A stretch of DNA of 24,283 nucleotides. Source: a virus. The translations under genes were made by a program, and so were the position numbers. The DNA lies in the IMG/VR virus record IMGVR_UViG_3300040801_002380, positions 1 to 24,283 of that record. The stretch is one strand, 5' to 3'. Of the stretch, positions 8,487 to 15,220 are shown in pieces; position 1 is the first letter of the stretch; the number at the start of each line of letters is the position of its first letter. A model generated the notes under the pieces. That model saw nothing but the letters and a program-made list of their open reading frames with translations, searched no databases and was not told where the DNA came from.

Positions 8487-9299
8487 CCGTGGTCCTCAGG
8501 TAGGGTTCGATATTGAGCGGGTCTTTCCCGTCTTCCATCCCTTGGAAGTATGCCGCCGAAAGCTCGCGAATGAGCTCACGCTCCCAAGGGAAGGGCAGGC
8601 GTTCCGTCGCTAGGTGGAAGTCGTAAACCTCGCCCCACGTCATAGGGCGAGATCCGGAGAAGCCGTCGAAAGCGAGAGGTCCCGCCATCAGCAGCAGGTC
8701 GATATAGCGCCATCCGGGCTCCGAGGTATCCGGCAGGCGTGGCTCGCGGCGTTCGATCTCGATCTGCCTGAGACGGGTATGCGGCCAGCGGGTGACCTTC
8801 CCGTCATACTCGGTCTCCGGGACGGCGGCGAGCCATCCTAGCTGTCGGGCGTCCCGCTTTAGTCGCTCGACCTCGGTCCGAAAAAATTGGACCGCTCTCG
8901 GGCAAAGCGTAGTACCTGGGTCACGAGATCGTCCGAGAGGCGAAAGAACGCTCGGATGTTCTCTTTCGTCGCCTCAAGGGGAGCGCCGTTCTTCGTGAGC
9001 CCCCGAAACTCGATGACCAGCACCTCGCAGAAGCGGAACCCGGCCTCTTCGTTGTCGATGGGGTCGGTCTTCTTGACCTTGGCAGCCTCGATCTTCGCGG
9101 CGGCCGCTTGAACGGTCGGGGCCTCCATCCCGCGCACAAGCACGCCGATAGGCTCGTGCTCTTGCTCGGAATCGACCAGCCGTCCCTCCTCATCTGCCCC
9201 CGGCCCCGTATAGAGCAGGTGACCGAACTTCGTGTGGGTAAGATGCAGGAAGGCCCCGTCTTCCTGCGGAGCCTTGGTATTGAGAGCGTGAATTTCCAT
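8479..9299 (-). CDS. Frameshifted tail assembly chaperone (gpGT-like, -1 frameshift)
   Basis: Reading 9299-8880 in frame 0 gives 140 residues ending SNFF. Slipping back one base at the T-run (8886-8880) continues without a stop from CGG at 8880 to the TGA ending at 8479, adding 133 residues (RTEVERLKRDARQLGW... to LRTTDG). Total about 273. I translated the extension by hand: it is open for 64 codons before its first ATG at 8688. The layout (tube, G, G-T fusion, tape measure) is that of lambda G/GT. The fusion product would bind tape measure and tube subunits during assembly and is absent from the virion. Treating 8688-8479 as an independent 69-residue gene is the alternative, but it would leave 170 bases unexplained. 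Confidence 0.88.
8859..9299 (-). CDS. Tail assembly chaperone (gpG-like, unshifted product)
   Basis: 146 residues from ATG 9299, ending GPRSSD when no frameshift occurs. It lies between the tail tube gene and the tape measure, where lambda-type phages encode the G chaperone. The last eight codons span the slippery site; most ribosomes are expected to stop here. The sequence is mainly helical with an acidic N-terminal half (GADEEGRLVDSEQEHEP) and a C-terminal helix (LSDDLVTQVLRFARE). Low sequence conservation is usual for this family, so the call rests on context plus the frameshift. Confidence 0.8.
   Translation of the reverse strand: MEIHALNTKAPQEDGAFLHLTHTKFGHLLYTGPGADEEGRLVDSEQEHEPIGVLVRGMEAPTVQAAAAKIEAAKVKKTDPIDNEEAGFRFCEVLVIEFRGLTKNGAPLEATKENIRAFFRLSDDLVTQVLRFARERSNFFGPRSSD
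8880..8886 (-). promoter_or_regulatory. Programmed -1 ribosomal frameshift site (T TTT TTC)
   Basis: On the coding strand the codons AAT TTT TTC contain T TTT TTC in the exact X XXY YYZ phase needed for simultaneous -1 slippage. The 0-frame stops 18 bases later, while the -1 frame is open for 133 codons. I see no convincing stem-loop just downstream, so the stimulator is unclear. Confidence 0.85.
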
Positions 9300-9332
9300 G
9301 ATGCTGCCTCGCTGCCGATGCTGCCTAGACGC

Positions 9333-9364
9333 CGGGGGAGGGCGCGGCAGCTGCCCCTCCCCCG
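9333..9364 (-). terminator. 10-bp GC hairpin between tail tube and chaperone genes
   Basis: Arms CGGGGGAGGG (9333-9342) and CCCTCCCCCG (9355-9364) pair perfectly around a 12-base loop that contains the palindrome GCAGCTGC. No T-run follows on the minus strand (next bases GCGTCTAGG), so it may attenuate, pause or protect the highly expressed tube mRNA rather than terminate cleanly. The 110-base gap (9300-9409) holds no gene. Confidence 0.5.
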
Positions 9365-9409
9365 ACTACCACGAACAAAGGAACAGGCGTGCTCCGTCCG
9401 TGGATTCCT

Positions 9410-9844
9410 TTAGACCCGGGTGACCCCCGTCTGGCCACGAATGACCATGTTGAAGCCCTTGTACTGGTTGGCTTCGCGGGCGAGGTCCTTCACGTTGGCG
9501 ACCAGCCCTTGGAAGTAGATCTCCTCCCCGTCCGGGTCCGTGATGAGGAACGAGTGGGTCGTGTTCGTGTTGTTCGCCGCACGGATGAGGGCCTGCCCGG
9601 CATCCGCGCCATCGTATTCGATGGTCACGGGGATCTCGCCGAGATCCTTCACGCCGGAGACGTGCGTGCGCCGCCCCGGCTTGAGCAGATCGAAGGCGAT
9701 GTCCTCGCTTTCGTCGCCGACCTCGCCAATCGAGACGATCTTGCCGACCTCGACAAACGAGAGAGCGGCGTACCCGGTCTCATCCTCGGTCGCCGGCGAA
9801 CCGGAGACCATGGACAACGTGGTGCCGATGTAAGAGATACTCAT
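9410..9844 (-). CDS. Major tail tube protein
   Basis: 144 residues. It lies directly after the tail terminator and before the chaperone pair, the standard tube position. AAAGGAGG 8 bases before the ATG is among the best ribosome binding sites in the window, as expected for an abundant protein. The sequence is beta-rich (SYIGTTLSMVSG, DIAFDLLKPGR, GEIPVTIEYDG, SFLITDPDGEEIYFQGLVA), matching the small phage tail-tube families with a beta-sandwich. There is no Ig-like extension. The gap of 77 bases to the previous gene and a 3' hairpin suggest that its mRNA level is set separately. Confidence 0.8.
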   Translation of the reverse strand: MSISYIGTTLSMVSGSPATEDETGYAALSFVEVGKIVSIGEVGDESEDIAFDLLKPGRRTHVSGVKDLGEIPVTIEYDGADAGQALIRAANNTNTTHSFLITDPDGEEIYFQGLVANVKDLAREANQYKGFNMVIRGQTGVTRV

Positions 9845-9900
9845 TCGATTCCCCTCCTTTGGTTTCTGGGGTCAACTCCCGGCTCAACCCTCAGCGGGGA

Positions 9901-9923
9901 AGCGGCCTGCCGGGGAAGCCGCT
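9901..9923 (-). terminator. Hairpin at the end of the tail terminator gene
   Basis: AGCGGC (9901-9906) and GCCGCT (9918-9923) pair around an 11-base loop; the stem covers the TAG stop of the preceding gene. It is followed by TCCCCGC, not a T-run, so terminator activity is doubtful. The rest of the 77-base gap carries only the tube-gene ribosome binding site. Confidence 0.3.
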
Positions 9924-10335
9924 ATTCTTCGGTGGAGGCGTTGCTGGCGAGATATGACAGCAGCACGGGAACCCGCCATTCCGACCCCTGTCGAAACCCG
10001 CCGCGAATATCGGCAGGGGTGCGGAACACTACCTCTCCGTTATCGATGAAGATCCGATGGCCCACAGGGAAGGCTGCGCGGATCTGCTCGGCTATCCCGT
10101 GAGCCTCGGCCGTCCCTTCGTCAAGGTCGACCACGACAACAGCGTTCACAATCCCGAATTCCCGCAGTACTCCTCCGCCTTTAAGTGTAGTGTCCTCACG
10201 GCCGGTAGGCTGGATTTGGAGCTCGACAAAAGGGCGGTCGTGCTGGCTCTTCACGTTTGGGTATGCGATAGCGAGGGCCGGGCGAATAGCGCCGAACGCT
10301 CCGGTGATCGCTGCGTCGATATCAGCCTTGTTCAT
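9922..10335 (-). CDS. Tail terminator protein (DUF4128-like)
   Basis: 137 residues. N-terminal MNKADIDAAITGAF helix, then FVELQIQPTGRED and the beta/alpha pattern with EAHGIAEQIRAAFPVG, as in DUF4128-type tail terminators that cap the tube at the neck. The start overlaps the stop of the gp10-like gene (ATGA). Its place between the neck protein and the tube gene supports the role. It ends in NASTEE. Confidence 0.75.
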   Translation of the reverse strand: MNKADIDAAITGAFGAIRPALAIAYPNVKSQHDRPFVELQIQPTGREDTTLKGGGVLREFGIVNAVVVVDLDEGTAEAHGIAEQIRAAFPVGHRIFIDNGEVVFRTPADIRGGFRQGSEWRVPVLLSYLASNASTEE

Positions 10336-10745
10336 GCCCCACTCCCTAGCGCGATCCGAGCCGCCGCTTCTCGCACGATCCGCTGCCAGTCGTTAGCGGC
10401 CATATCGCGCCAAAGCCACCCCTTGTAGTGTTGGACCCGCGCATACTTGGCGCTCCAGCCGAAGACAGCTAGGTCACCCGCCTCCATCCCGGCAACCACG
10501 AACCGCCAACTGTCGGTACCTTCGACCGGGGCCCCGCCCTGAAGGCTGCTGACCAGCGACGCTGCGAGGAACCCGGTGTCCCTCGGCACGAAGCCCGGTT
10601 GGATCGAGCCGCCCCGGATAGTCGAAGGGGCGGTCTTGCTCGCTCGCACCATCAGGTCGTTAGCCGCCTGCTTGACCACGAGGTCAAGGCGCTCGTTGGT
10701 CACGTTCGCCCAGCGCCCGGCGTCGGCTGCGCTATAACGTGCCAT
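10332..10745 (-). CDS. Neck protein, HK97 gp10-like
   Basis: 137 residues. The pattern DLMVRASKTAPS...PRDTGFLAASLVSSLQG, then a beta region with AKYARVQHYKGW, is characteristic of the HK97 gp10 family: head-tail joining proteins with conserved DTG..AAS and YA..QHYG-like motifs. GGGAGG lies 5 bases before the ATG. It follows the head morphogenesis gene after 2 bases and overlaps the tail terminator (ATGA). Likely a neck or tail-completion protein. Confidence 0.8.
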   Translation of the reverse strand: MARYSAADAGRWANVTNERLDLVVKQAANDLMVRASKTAPSTIRGGSIQPGFVPRDTGFLAASLVSSLQGGAPVEGTDSWRFVVAGMEAGDLAVFGWSAKYARVQHYKGWLWRDMAANDWQRIVREAAARIALGSGA

Positions 10746-10747
10746 CG

Positions 10748-11791
10748 CTACCTCCCGACCAGCCCGGACCAGTCGAACGAAATCTCCACCCGACAGCGGC
10801 AGTTGATGATCTCGGACGCCGGGGCGTCTAGCGAACGGTCGCCCGGGTATCGCATCTTGAAGCCGTCGCCGGTCGTGAACTGGCCGTTACGATCACGCTT
10901 CTGACCCTCCATGGCCCTGTGGGATGGGCGAGTGGCCCCGTCTTCGCTGGCGTCCCAAGTTGCAATGACCTGATCTGGCCGGATGTGACCGGCCTCGATG
11001 AGCTGGCGCACGCCTTCGTCCTGAGCATTATGCAGTCCCTGAAGCAGCTCGGTGCGGGCGATAGTCTCGCCTCGAAGTTTCAGAAGGCGATCCGAGTAGC
11101 GCGCCACCATGGCGTTAACCTGCTCTCTTGGGACCGGTCGCCCTTCCCGGATCGCCTTCCGCACCGCCCCATCGAAACGCTTGTCCCGCCGCTTGCGCGT
11201 GAAGTAGTTTGCCATTCGGGTCGGATCGCCGCTCAGGAGCTCGGCCTTGGCGTTCGCCACCCAGCGCGCTTGTGACGAGTGGAGTCCGATGATGCCCCCG
11301 ACCCTTTTGCCCGTCTGGCGGTCGACCCTACCCACAAGGTCGAGCGCCGCTTCCCTTGGTCCAGTCCCTGTCTGCATAGCCTCGGTCAGGTAGGCCATCG
11401 TCCCTTGCCGGGTATCCTCCACGATCTCCGTGATAAGGCTACTCGACCAGTCGCGGACCCACGCTTCCGCTCGGGGGTTCCGGACGTTGAATCGAGCAAC
11501 TACCGGGCCCCCCGTGATAGGGTTTGGCGGCAACGCCGGAAGCGCCGCCAAAGCCGCTACCCCTCCTTGGTAGTATGCTGCGCGCAGCGCCTCATCGAGC
11601 GGCGAGAAGAAGGCGGGGTCCATTTGGAGGATCGTCCACGCCCGGGCAAAGTCGTTATCTGCCAGCGCCGCGGTCAGGAGCTTGAGTTGGGCCTCGCTCT
11701 TGATATCGGCAACAGCGTCGAGAAAGGATCGCCGCACGCCGGGTTCGAGCCTGTCGATGAGCTCAAGGATGTCATACCGAAGCCGCGCCAT
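10748..11791 (-). CDS. Head morphogenesis protein (SPP1 gp7 / Mu gpF family)
   Basis: 347 residues. The C-terminal half has the family signature in order: IARTELLQGLHNAQDEG, WDASEDGATRPSHRAMEGQ, FKMRYPGD and the terminal EIINCRCRVEISFDW with its paired cysteines. The N-terminal half is helical with no motif I recognise. Such proteins are minor head components needed for infectious heads and often associate with portal. Here the gene is unusually far from portal, after the coat and adaptor genes. Its ATG overlaps the previous stop (TGATG at 11789-11793). Confidence 0.88.
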   Translation of the reverse strand: MARLRYDILELIDRLEPGVRRSFLDAVADIKSEAQLKLLTAALADNDFARAWTILQMDPAFFSPLDEALRAAYYQGGVAALAALPALPPNPITGGPVVARFNVRNPRAEAWVRDWSSSLITEIVEDTRQGTMAYLTEAMQTGTGPREAALDLVGRVDRQTGKRVGGIIGLHSSQARWVANAKAELLSGDPTRMANYFTRKRRDKRFDGAVRKAIREGRPVPREQVNAMVARYSDRLLKLRGETIARTELLQGLHNAQDEGVRQLIEAGHIRPDQVIATWDASEDGATRPSHRAMEGQKRDRNGQFTTGDGFKMRYPGDRSLDAPASEIINCRCRVEISFDWSGLVGR

Positions 11792-12141
11792 CAGTCTTCG
11801 AGGTCCGCTTCATACATCAGGTCGATCCCGCCCGGGTTCAGCGGCCGCACTTCTTCGATGGTGTGCCACTCGCTTCCGATCTGGACCCGGTCGCCTTCGC
11901 CCGGGACGACCCCGGCGCTCGTGCTAATGTAAAGCGTTCTCCTCGCCTTCCTATTCTGGTTCTCCGCGCCGAACCTCTGCATCACGTTGAGGTCCACGGC
12001 GCGAACGACCGTGTCGGTCTCCGAGAAGGACGGCGTTGCCGCGCCATCGCTAACCCGCTGACGCAGGGTCAGGTTCTGCCCGAAGAAGCGGATGAGCTCG
12101 GTAGCTGTCGCTTGGGCGCTAGCGTAGTCGAAAGTGGTCAT
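11791..12141 (-). CDS. Head closure / stopper protein
   Basis: 116 residues. Small beta-barrel-like composition: ATELIRFFGQNLTLRQRV, then TLYISTSAGVVPGEGDRVQIGSEWHTIEEVRPLNPGG, typical of SPP1 gp16-like stoppers and related head-tail connector proteins. It starts in an ATGA overlap with the previous gene and abuts the head morphogenesis gene. Position (adaptor, stopper, neck, tail terminator) supports a connector role. Confidence 0.65.
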   Translation of the reverse strand: MTTFDYASAQATATELIRFFGQNLTLRQRVSDGAATPSFSETDTVVRAVDLNVMQRFGAENQNRKARRTLYISTSAGVVPGEGDRVQIGSEWHTIEEVRPLNPGGIDLMYEADLED

Positions 12142-12497
12142 AGATCGATGAACACCAATTTGGCCACGGCAGCCCGCAGCTCGCTGACCTTGAGGGTCTC
12201 GATGACCTGCCGCTCCATTCCGTGGGCCTCGGCCAGCTCGGCGAGCTCTTTGCGCGGCAGATTGTTAAACCGGGTCTTCGTCATCTCGCGCTCTTGGATA
12301 AGCTGCGCGTGCGGCGGGCGACGCTCGACCCCACCAATCTCAAGGCGTCCGGACTGAACCCAGCTCTCGATGTATCCCACGTTATCGGGATGCGTCAGAT
12401 GAGCCCGCGAAATCTCGGCGCTGCGTCCGGGCCGAAGCTCCAACGCCGCCGTCTTCAGGGAGAAGGTCCGGTTACTCCGGTTCGTGATCTTCGGCAT
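12138..12497 (-). CDS. Small head-region protein with C-terminal helical (HeH/Rho-N-like) module
   Basis: 119 residues from the ATG at 12497, chosen because GGAGG lies 5 bases upstream; it overlaps the previous gene by 26 bases. The first half (ITNRSNRTFSLKT, LELRPGRSAEISRAHL, YIESWVQSGRLEIG) is a small beta-rich unit. The second half (LPRKELAELAEAHGM, LKVSELRAAVAKLV) resembles the helix-extension-helix or Rho-N-like modules that bind nucleic acid in some proteins. A similar tail end occurs in the small gene after the capsid gene. Function unknown; probably a minor head or connector component. Confidence 0.6.
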   Translation of the reverse strand: MPKITNRSNRTFSLKTAALELRPGRSAEISRAHLTHPDNVGYIESWVQSGRLEIGGVERRPPHAQLIQEREMTKTRFNNLPRKELAELAEAHGMERQVIETLKVSELRAAVAKLVFIDL

Positions 12498-13035
12498 CGT
12501 CGCCTCCGTCGATGAAGTCGCTCGGGCCCCCAAGCAGGACCCGCGTCCAACCACTCATAGAACGCATCCCGGCCCGATATTCGGTATCCACGCTCGGCCA
12601 GACCCGCCGAAACCCTTTGCAGGAGCGCCAGTTGGTTTTGTCGAAGAAGTGCGGGCTCGGGGTCATCGGAACCCCGCAGAAGAGGACCTCTTGATACCCA
12701 CAGTTAACCATGGCCACCTTCGCGACGTAGAGGCCGCTCGATCCGGACGCTTTCTGCCCCGGGAAGGTGTACTCCGTGACCCGTATCTCCGGGACGTCCT
12801 TATGCGCTCGATGGGCCCAAAAGGCCTTAGCGGGCGGGTGACCGTTCGCGGCACGCTGTTTACGCCAGCGGTCGAGCTTTTCGGGGTGGAGGCTTACCCA
12901 GCCGTCCAATTCGCCTGCCCAAACAGCCCCCGCATCGTTGCACGCGAATACCGCGTCATAACGAATACCGAGTTCTTCGACCTTGGCGAGATCCGTGAGC
13001 AGCGTATGCCCGCCGCCGAGGCAGAGCGCCCTCAC
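12472..13035 (-). CDS. Rossmann-like protein of the sugar-modification block (MptE/DUF115-like?)
   Basis: 187 residues from a GTG at 13035 that overlaps the glycosyltransferase stop (GTGA), with GGGAG 8 bases upstream. It opens with a beta-strand and glycine turn (RALCLGGGHTLLTDLAKVEEL), then AVFACNDAGAVWAGELDGWVSLHPEKL and later GSSGLYVAKVAMVNCGYQEVLFCGVPM. The order (nucleotide-binding-like loop, ND pair, SG..A..A helix, GVPM) recalls DUF115/MptE-like and sialyltransferase-like proteins often found beside phage glycosyltransferases. Enzyme activity is not established. Co-overlap with the two neighbours implies a joint role. Confidence 0.55.
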   Translation of the reverse strand: MRALCLGGGHTLLTDLAKVEELGIRYDAVFACNDAGAVWAGELDGWVSLHPEKLDRWRKQRAANGHPPAKAFWAHRAHKDVPEIRVTEYTFPGQKASGSSGLYVAKVAMVNCGYQEVLFCGVPMTPSPHFFDKTNWRSCKGFRRVWPSVDTEYRAGMRSMSGWTRVLLGGPSDFIDGGDDAEDHEPE

Positions 13036-13646
13036 AGTCCGATCTCCCACGGCCGCGGCTTCCCGTGGAAGCAGACGATTCTCGCAGCTGGCGGGATGAC
13101 GCCTCCCCGGCAATGACGCTTCCACGAGACCACGGCCCCAGGTAGCACGTCTTGCCAGTAGGTTCGCAGCCCGTGCGGGATCGCGTCACCGATGAAGCCT
13201 TGATCTCCCCACTTCCGCGACGTCCGGCATTCGCGCATATATCGCTGCGGGTCCTTGGCGAAAGAACGGTAGACGTGGCTGGCGTCGCCACTCCACCCCA
13301 TCAGCCCCGACCCCATCAACCCCTCGACCCCATTGAACTCTCGAAGGGCAAGGAAGTCCCGCACACGCACCTGATGGCAGATGGGTTCGAGATCGCCGGT
13401 GATCAGGGTATCGAGGTCGAGGTAGAGGACCGGCCCCGGCAGCTTGAAGGCCTCGATCTTCGACCACCACCCCGGCCAGTTATTGAGCAGGGGGAGCGTC
13501 CGGATATATCCGGGCAACTCCATGTCGGTCAGGCAGTAGAAGGCGCTTTCGATTGGCGACCATGTCTGCCACTGTTCGTGAAGCCGTGCGACGTGGCCGG
13601 GGCGAAAGTCTCCGCCCGACCGAAGAACGGTAACGACCTTCAGCAT
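13032..13646 (-). CDS. GT-A fold glycosyltransferase (GT8-like)
   Basis: 204 residues. It begins MLKVVTVLRSGGDF, the strand typical of nucleotide-sugar binding GT-A enzymes. Metal-binding DxD is at 77-79 in VLYLDLDTLITGDL, an acceptor-side WGDQGFI at 146-152, and a C-terminal CFHGKPRPW (192-200) whose histidine usually completes the metal site. All expected catalytic elements are present, so it looks active. It transfers a sugar from an activated donor to an unknown acceptor. It overlaps the FkbM gene by 7 bases upstream and the Rossmann-like gene by GTGA downstream. No membrane segment. Confidence 0.8.
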   Translation of the reverse strand: MLKVVTVLRSGGDFRPGHVARLHEQWQTWSPIESAFYCLTDMELPGYIRTLPLLNNWPGWWSKIEAFKLPGPVLYLDLDTLITGDLEPICHQVRVRDFLALREFNGVEGLMGSGLMGWSGDASHVYRSFAKDPQRYMRECRTSRKWGDQGFIGDAIPHGLRTYWQDVLPGAVVSWKRHCRGGVIPPAARIVCFHGKPRPWEIGL

Positions 13647-14302
13647 GGGGTCGCCAGAATGTTCCGCTCGTCCGCCCGCCGCGAGATGTAGTCCCGAGCG
13701 ATGAGCCAGTGTTCGAGGCGCGCAAAATGCTCCGGAGTGTTCGCTTCGAGGACTAGGGTCGGCCGGTCTTCCTCGATAATCCGAGAGGCCCCTGCCAGCA
13801 CCGAAGCTTCATGGCCCTCCACGTCGATCTTGAGCAGGGCAACGCGATCCGCCACAACGCTGTCCAAGGTAACTGTGGGCACTTCTTCGCTGGTCGGCCT
13901 CCCGCACGTCGCTGCCTCAATCGATCCTCCCGAGGTAAGGGGAAGCGCCGGGTTCGACCAGAACGTGGTGCTTCCAATCCTGTCGGACGCGGCGGCAGGG
14001 ACGATCCGCAGCTGCTCCTCCGTGAGCTGGTTGAGATCCCGATTGGCGCGCAGACGGTCGAGGACCCGAGGGTTCGGCTCGAAGGCAATGACCGGGACAT
14101 CCATCAGGGCGAACGGGATCGAGAACCACCCGGTCGAAGCCCCAACATCAACGAAGACCCCGCCGTCTCCTTGGGCGAGGGCGCTTTTCATGAAGATAAA
14201 GGTCGCTGGCTCGAAAGTCTTGCCGGGGTTGGCGCGCAGCCAACGGATGATCATATCGTCCTTGTCCCAGAAGGACGCCCCGTTCGCTCTAAACTCGTTC
14301 AC
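13640..14302 (-). CDS. FkbM-family methyltransferase
   Basis: 220 residues from a GTG at 14302 overlapping the previous stop (GTGA), with GAGAGGGG 8 bases upstream. SAM-binding motif I is VFVDVGASTGWFSIPFA (about 49-65), the acidic motif II is VIAFEPNPRVL (71-81), and the FkbM signature LLKIDVEGHEASVLAGA spans about 157-173, followed by RPTLVLEAN. These are intact. FkbM enzymes O-methylate sugars and related small molecules. Being coupled to a glycosyltransferase suggests methylation of the transferred sugar. The placement, within head-completion genes, is unusual. Confidence 0.88.
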   Translation of the reverse strand: MNEFRANGASFWDKDDMIIRWLRANPGKTFEPATFIFMKSALAQGDGGVFVDVGASTGWFSIPFALMDVPVIAFEPNPRVLDRLRANRDLNQLTEEQLRIVPAAASDRIGSTTFWSNPALPLTSGGSIEAATCGRPTSEEVPTVTLDSVVADRVALLKIDVEGHEASVLAGASRIIEEDRPTLVLEANTPEHFARLEHWLIARDYISRRADERNILATPC

Positions 14303-14829
14303 GACCGGAACCCCTCTCCGACAAGGCGATTGCCGGTTTTGCCCACGTTAAGGAGCGGGCCGATGATATCCATGACCTTGGTCGGGACAGGGCGATCCGC
14401 CCATGCGTCGGTGCGGTAGTTCTCGTATTCCACAGAGAGCGGGCCGACCTGCTGACGCTTTACCTTGGCGCTCGGGGTCGAGGTTGGGTTCATCGTGCCG
14501 GGACTGACCAGCTCAAGGAGGGCGATCTCCGCGGTCGCCCGTTCGATCTCACTCGGAACCTCGTCCGAAGGGACGGCAAAGCCATCATCGTCCCCGACAT
14601 AGTAGCGCGGCCACCCGAGGGCCTGATCCCGACCGTTGATCTTGTAGCCTTGCCACTTGAAGCTGTCCGTCAGGTAGAGCGAGGCGCGACGGATGGCGGC
14701 TTCCTTGAGCGCGTCCGCACCGGTCCAAGCGGTATTGCCGAGGTTCGTATGATAGGCGTCGGCGTAGGCAAGCGAGATGAACGCATCTGCGTTCGACAGG
14801 CCCGTGCCATCTTCAACGGTCAGGGTCAT
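14299..14829 (-). CDS. Head-tail adaptor / head completion protein (DnaT-like fold family)
   Basis: 176 residues. Begins MTLTVEDGTGLSNADAFISL..ADAYH, then WTGADALKEAAIRRASLYLTDSF, RDQALGWPRYYV and PSEIERATAEIALLEL: the hallmark of the phage family annotated as DnaT-like, which acts as the adaptor ring on portal. GAGG lies 5 bases before the ATG. It follows the small connector protein after 7 bases and is overlapped by the FkbM gene. The DnaT label is a database name; a replication role is not implied. Confidence 0.75.
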   Translation of the reverse strand: MTLTVEDGTGLSNADAFISLAYADAYHTNLGNTAWTGADALKEAAIRRASLYLTDSFKWQGYKINGRDQALGWPRYYVGDDDGFAVPSDEVPSEIERATAEIALLELVSPGTMNPTSTPSAKVKRQQVGPLSVEYENYRTDAWADRPVPTKVMDIIGPLLNVGKTGNRLVGEGFRS

Positions 14830-14836
14830 GGCATCC

Positions 14837-15163
14837 TCAGATGGCGAGGGCGGAGATCAGACGGTCCTTGAGCTCCGCGGCGTTGCCCACAACGGGCTGG
14901 TCAAGGGCTTCGAGGTTCTCGACCAGCTCGGCCTTGGTCATCCGGTAGACCTGCGAGCGGGTGAGCTTGGCGACCTCGGCCTCCTTCTCGGGGGCTGGCG
15001 CAGGCTGGCCGCCGTCCACGAATTGCGGAGGGGTCGCTGGCGGCTCCGGGGCGTCGGCCAGAGGGGTGTGCTTGGCGGGATCGAACGCCGACCGGTTGAT
15101 GGTCTTCCATCCTCGGTGGTTGTTCGGATCGTCGTCCTTGATTGTGATCTTAGGTATGCGCAT
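14837..15163 (-). CDS. Small head protein with C-terminal HeH/SAP-like module
   Basis: 108 residues. GGAGG 7 bases upstream of the ATG. The N-terminus (MRIPKITIKDDDPNNHRGW, INRSAFDPAKHTPL) is polar; the middle is an Ala/Pro-rich linker; the C-terminus (LTRSQVYRMTKAELVENLEAL, AAELKDRLISAL) is a two-helix module like HeH or SAP domains. Genes of this type are often found just after major capsid genes. Role unknown, possibly head decoration or connector. It is the first gene after the capsid hairpin. Confidence 0.65.
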   Translation of the reverse strand: MRIPKITIKDDDPNNHRGWKTINRSAFDPAKHTPLADAPEPPATPPQFVDGGQPAPAPEKEAEVAKLTRSQVYRMTKAELVENLEALDQPVVGNAAELKDRLISALAI

Positions 15164-15186
15164 CGGGCTGCCTCCAAAGCAAGGAA

Positions 15187-15210
15187 GGGCCCCCGGTTAC
15201 CCGGGAGCCC
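15187..15210 (-). terminator. Intrinsic terminator-like hairpin after the major capsid gene
   Basis: On the minus strand GGGCTCCCGG, a GTAA loop and CCGGGGGCCC form a 10-bp stem (one G-U) followed by TTCCTTG. It lies 10 bases past the capsid stop. The pyrimidine tail is weak, so partial termination or 3' mRNA protection is likely, giving more capsid than downstream message. Confidence 0.65.
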
Positions 15211-15220
15211 TGTTGGTCGA

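Noticed and set aside
8479-8688. Stand-alone 69-residue gene
   Set aside because: Its frame is open back to the slippery T-run at 8886, so it is better explained as the end of the frameshift product.
12472-13125. Longer start for the Rossmann-like protein at 13125
   Set aside because: The extra 30 residues overlap the glycosyltransferase in another frame; the GTG at 13035 has a good ribosome binding site and GTGA overlap.
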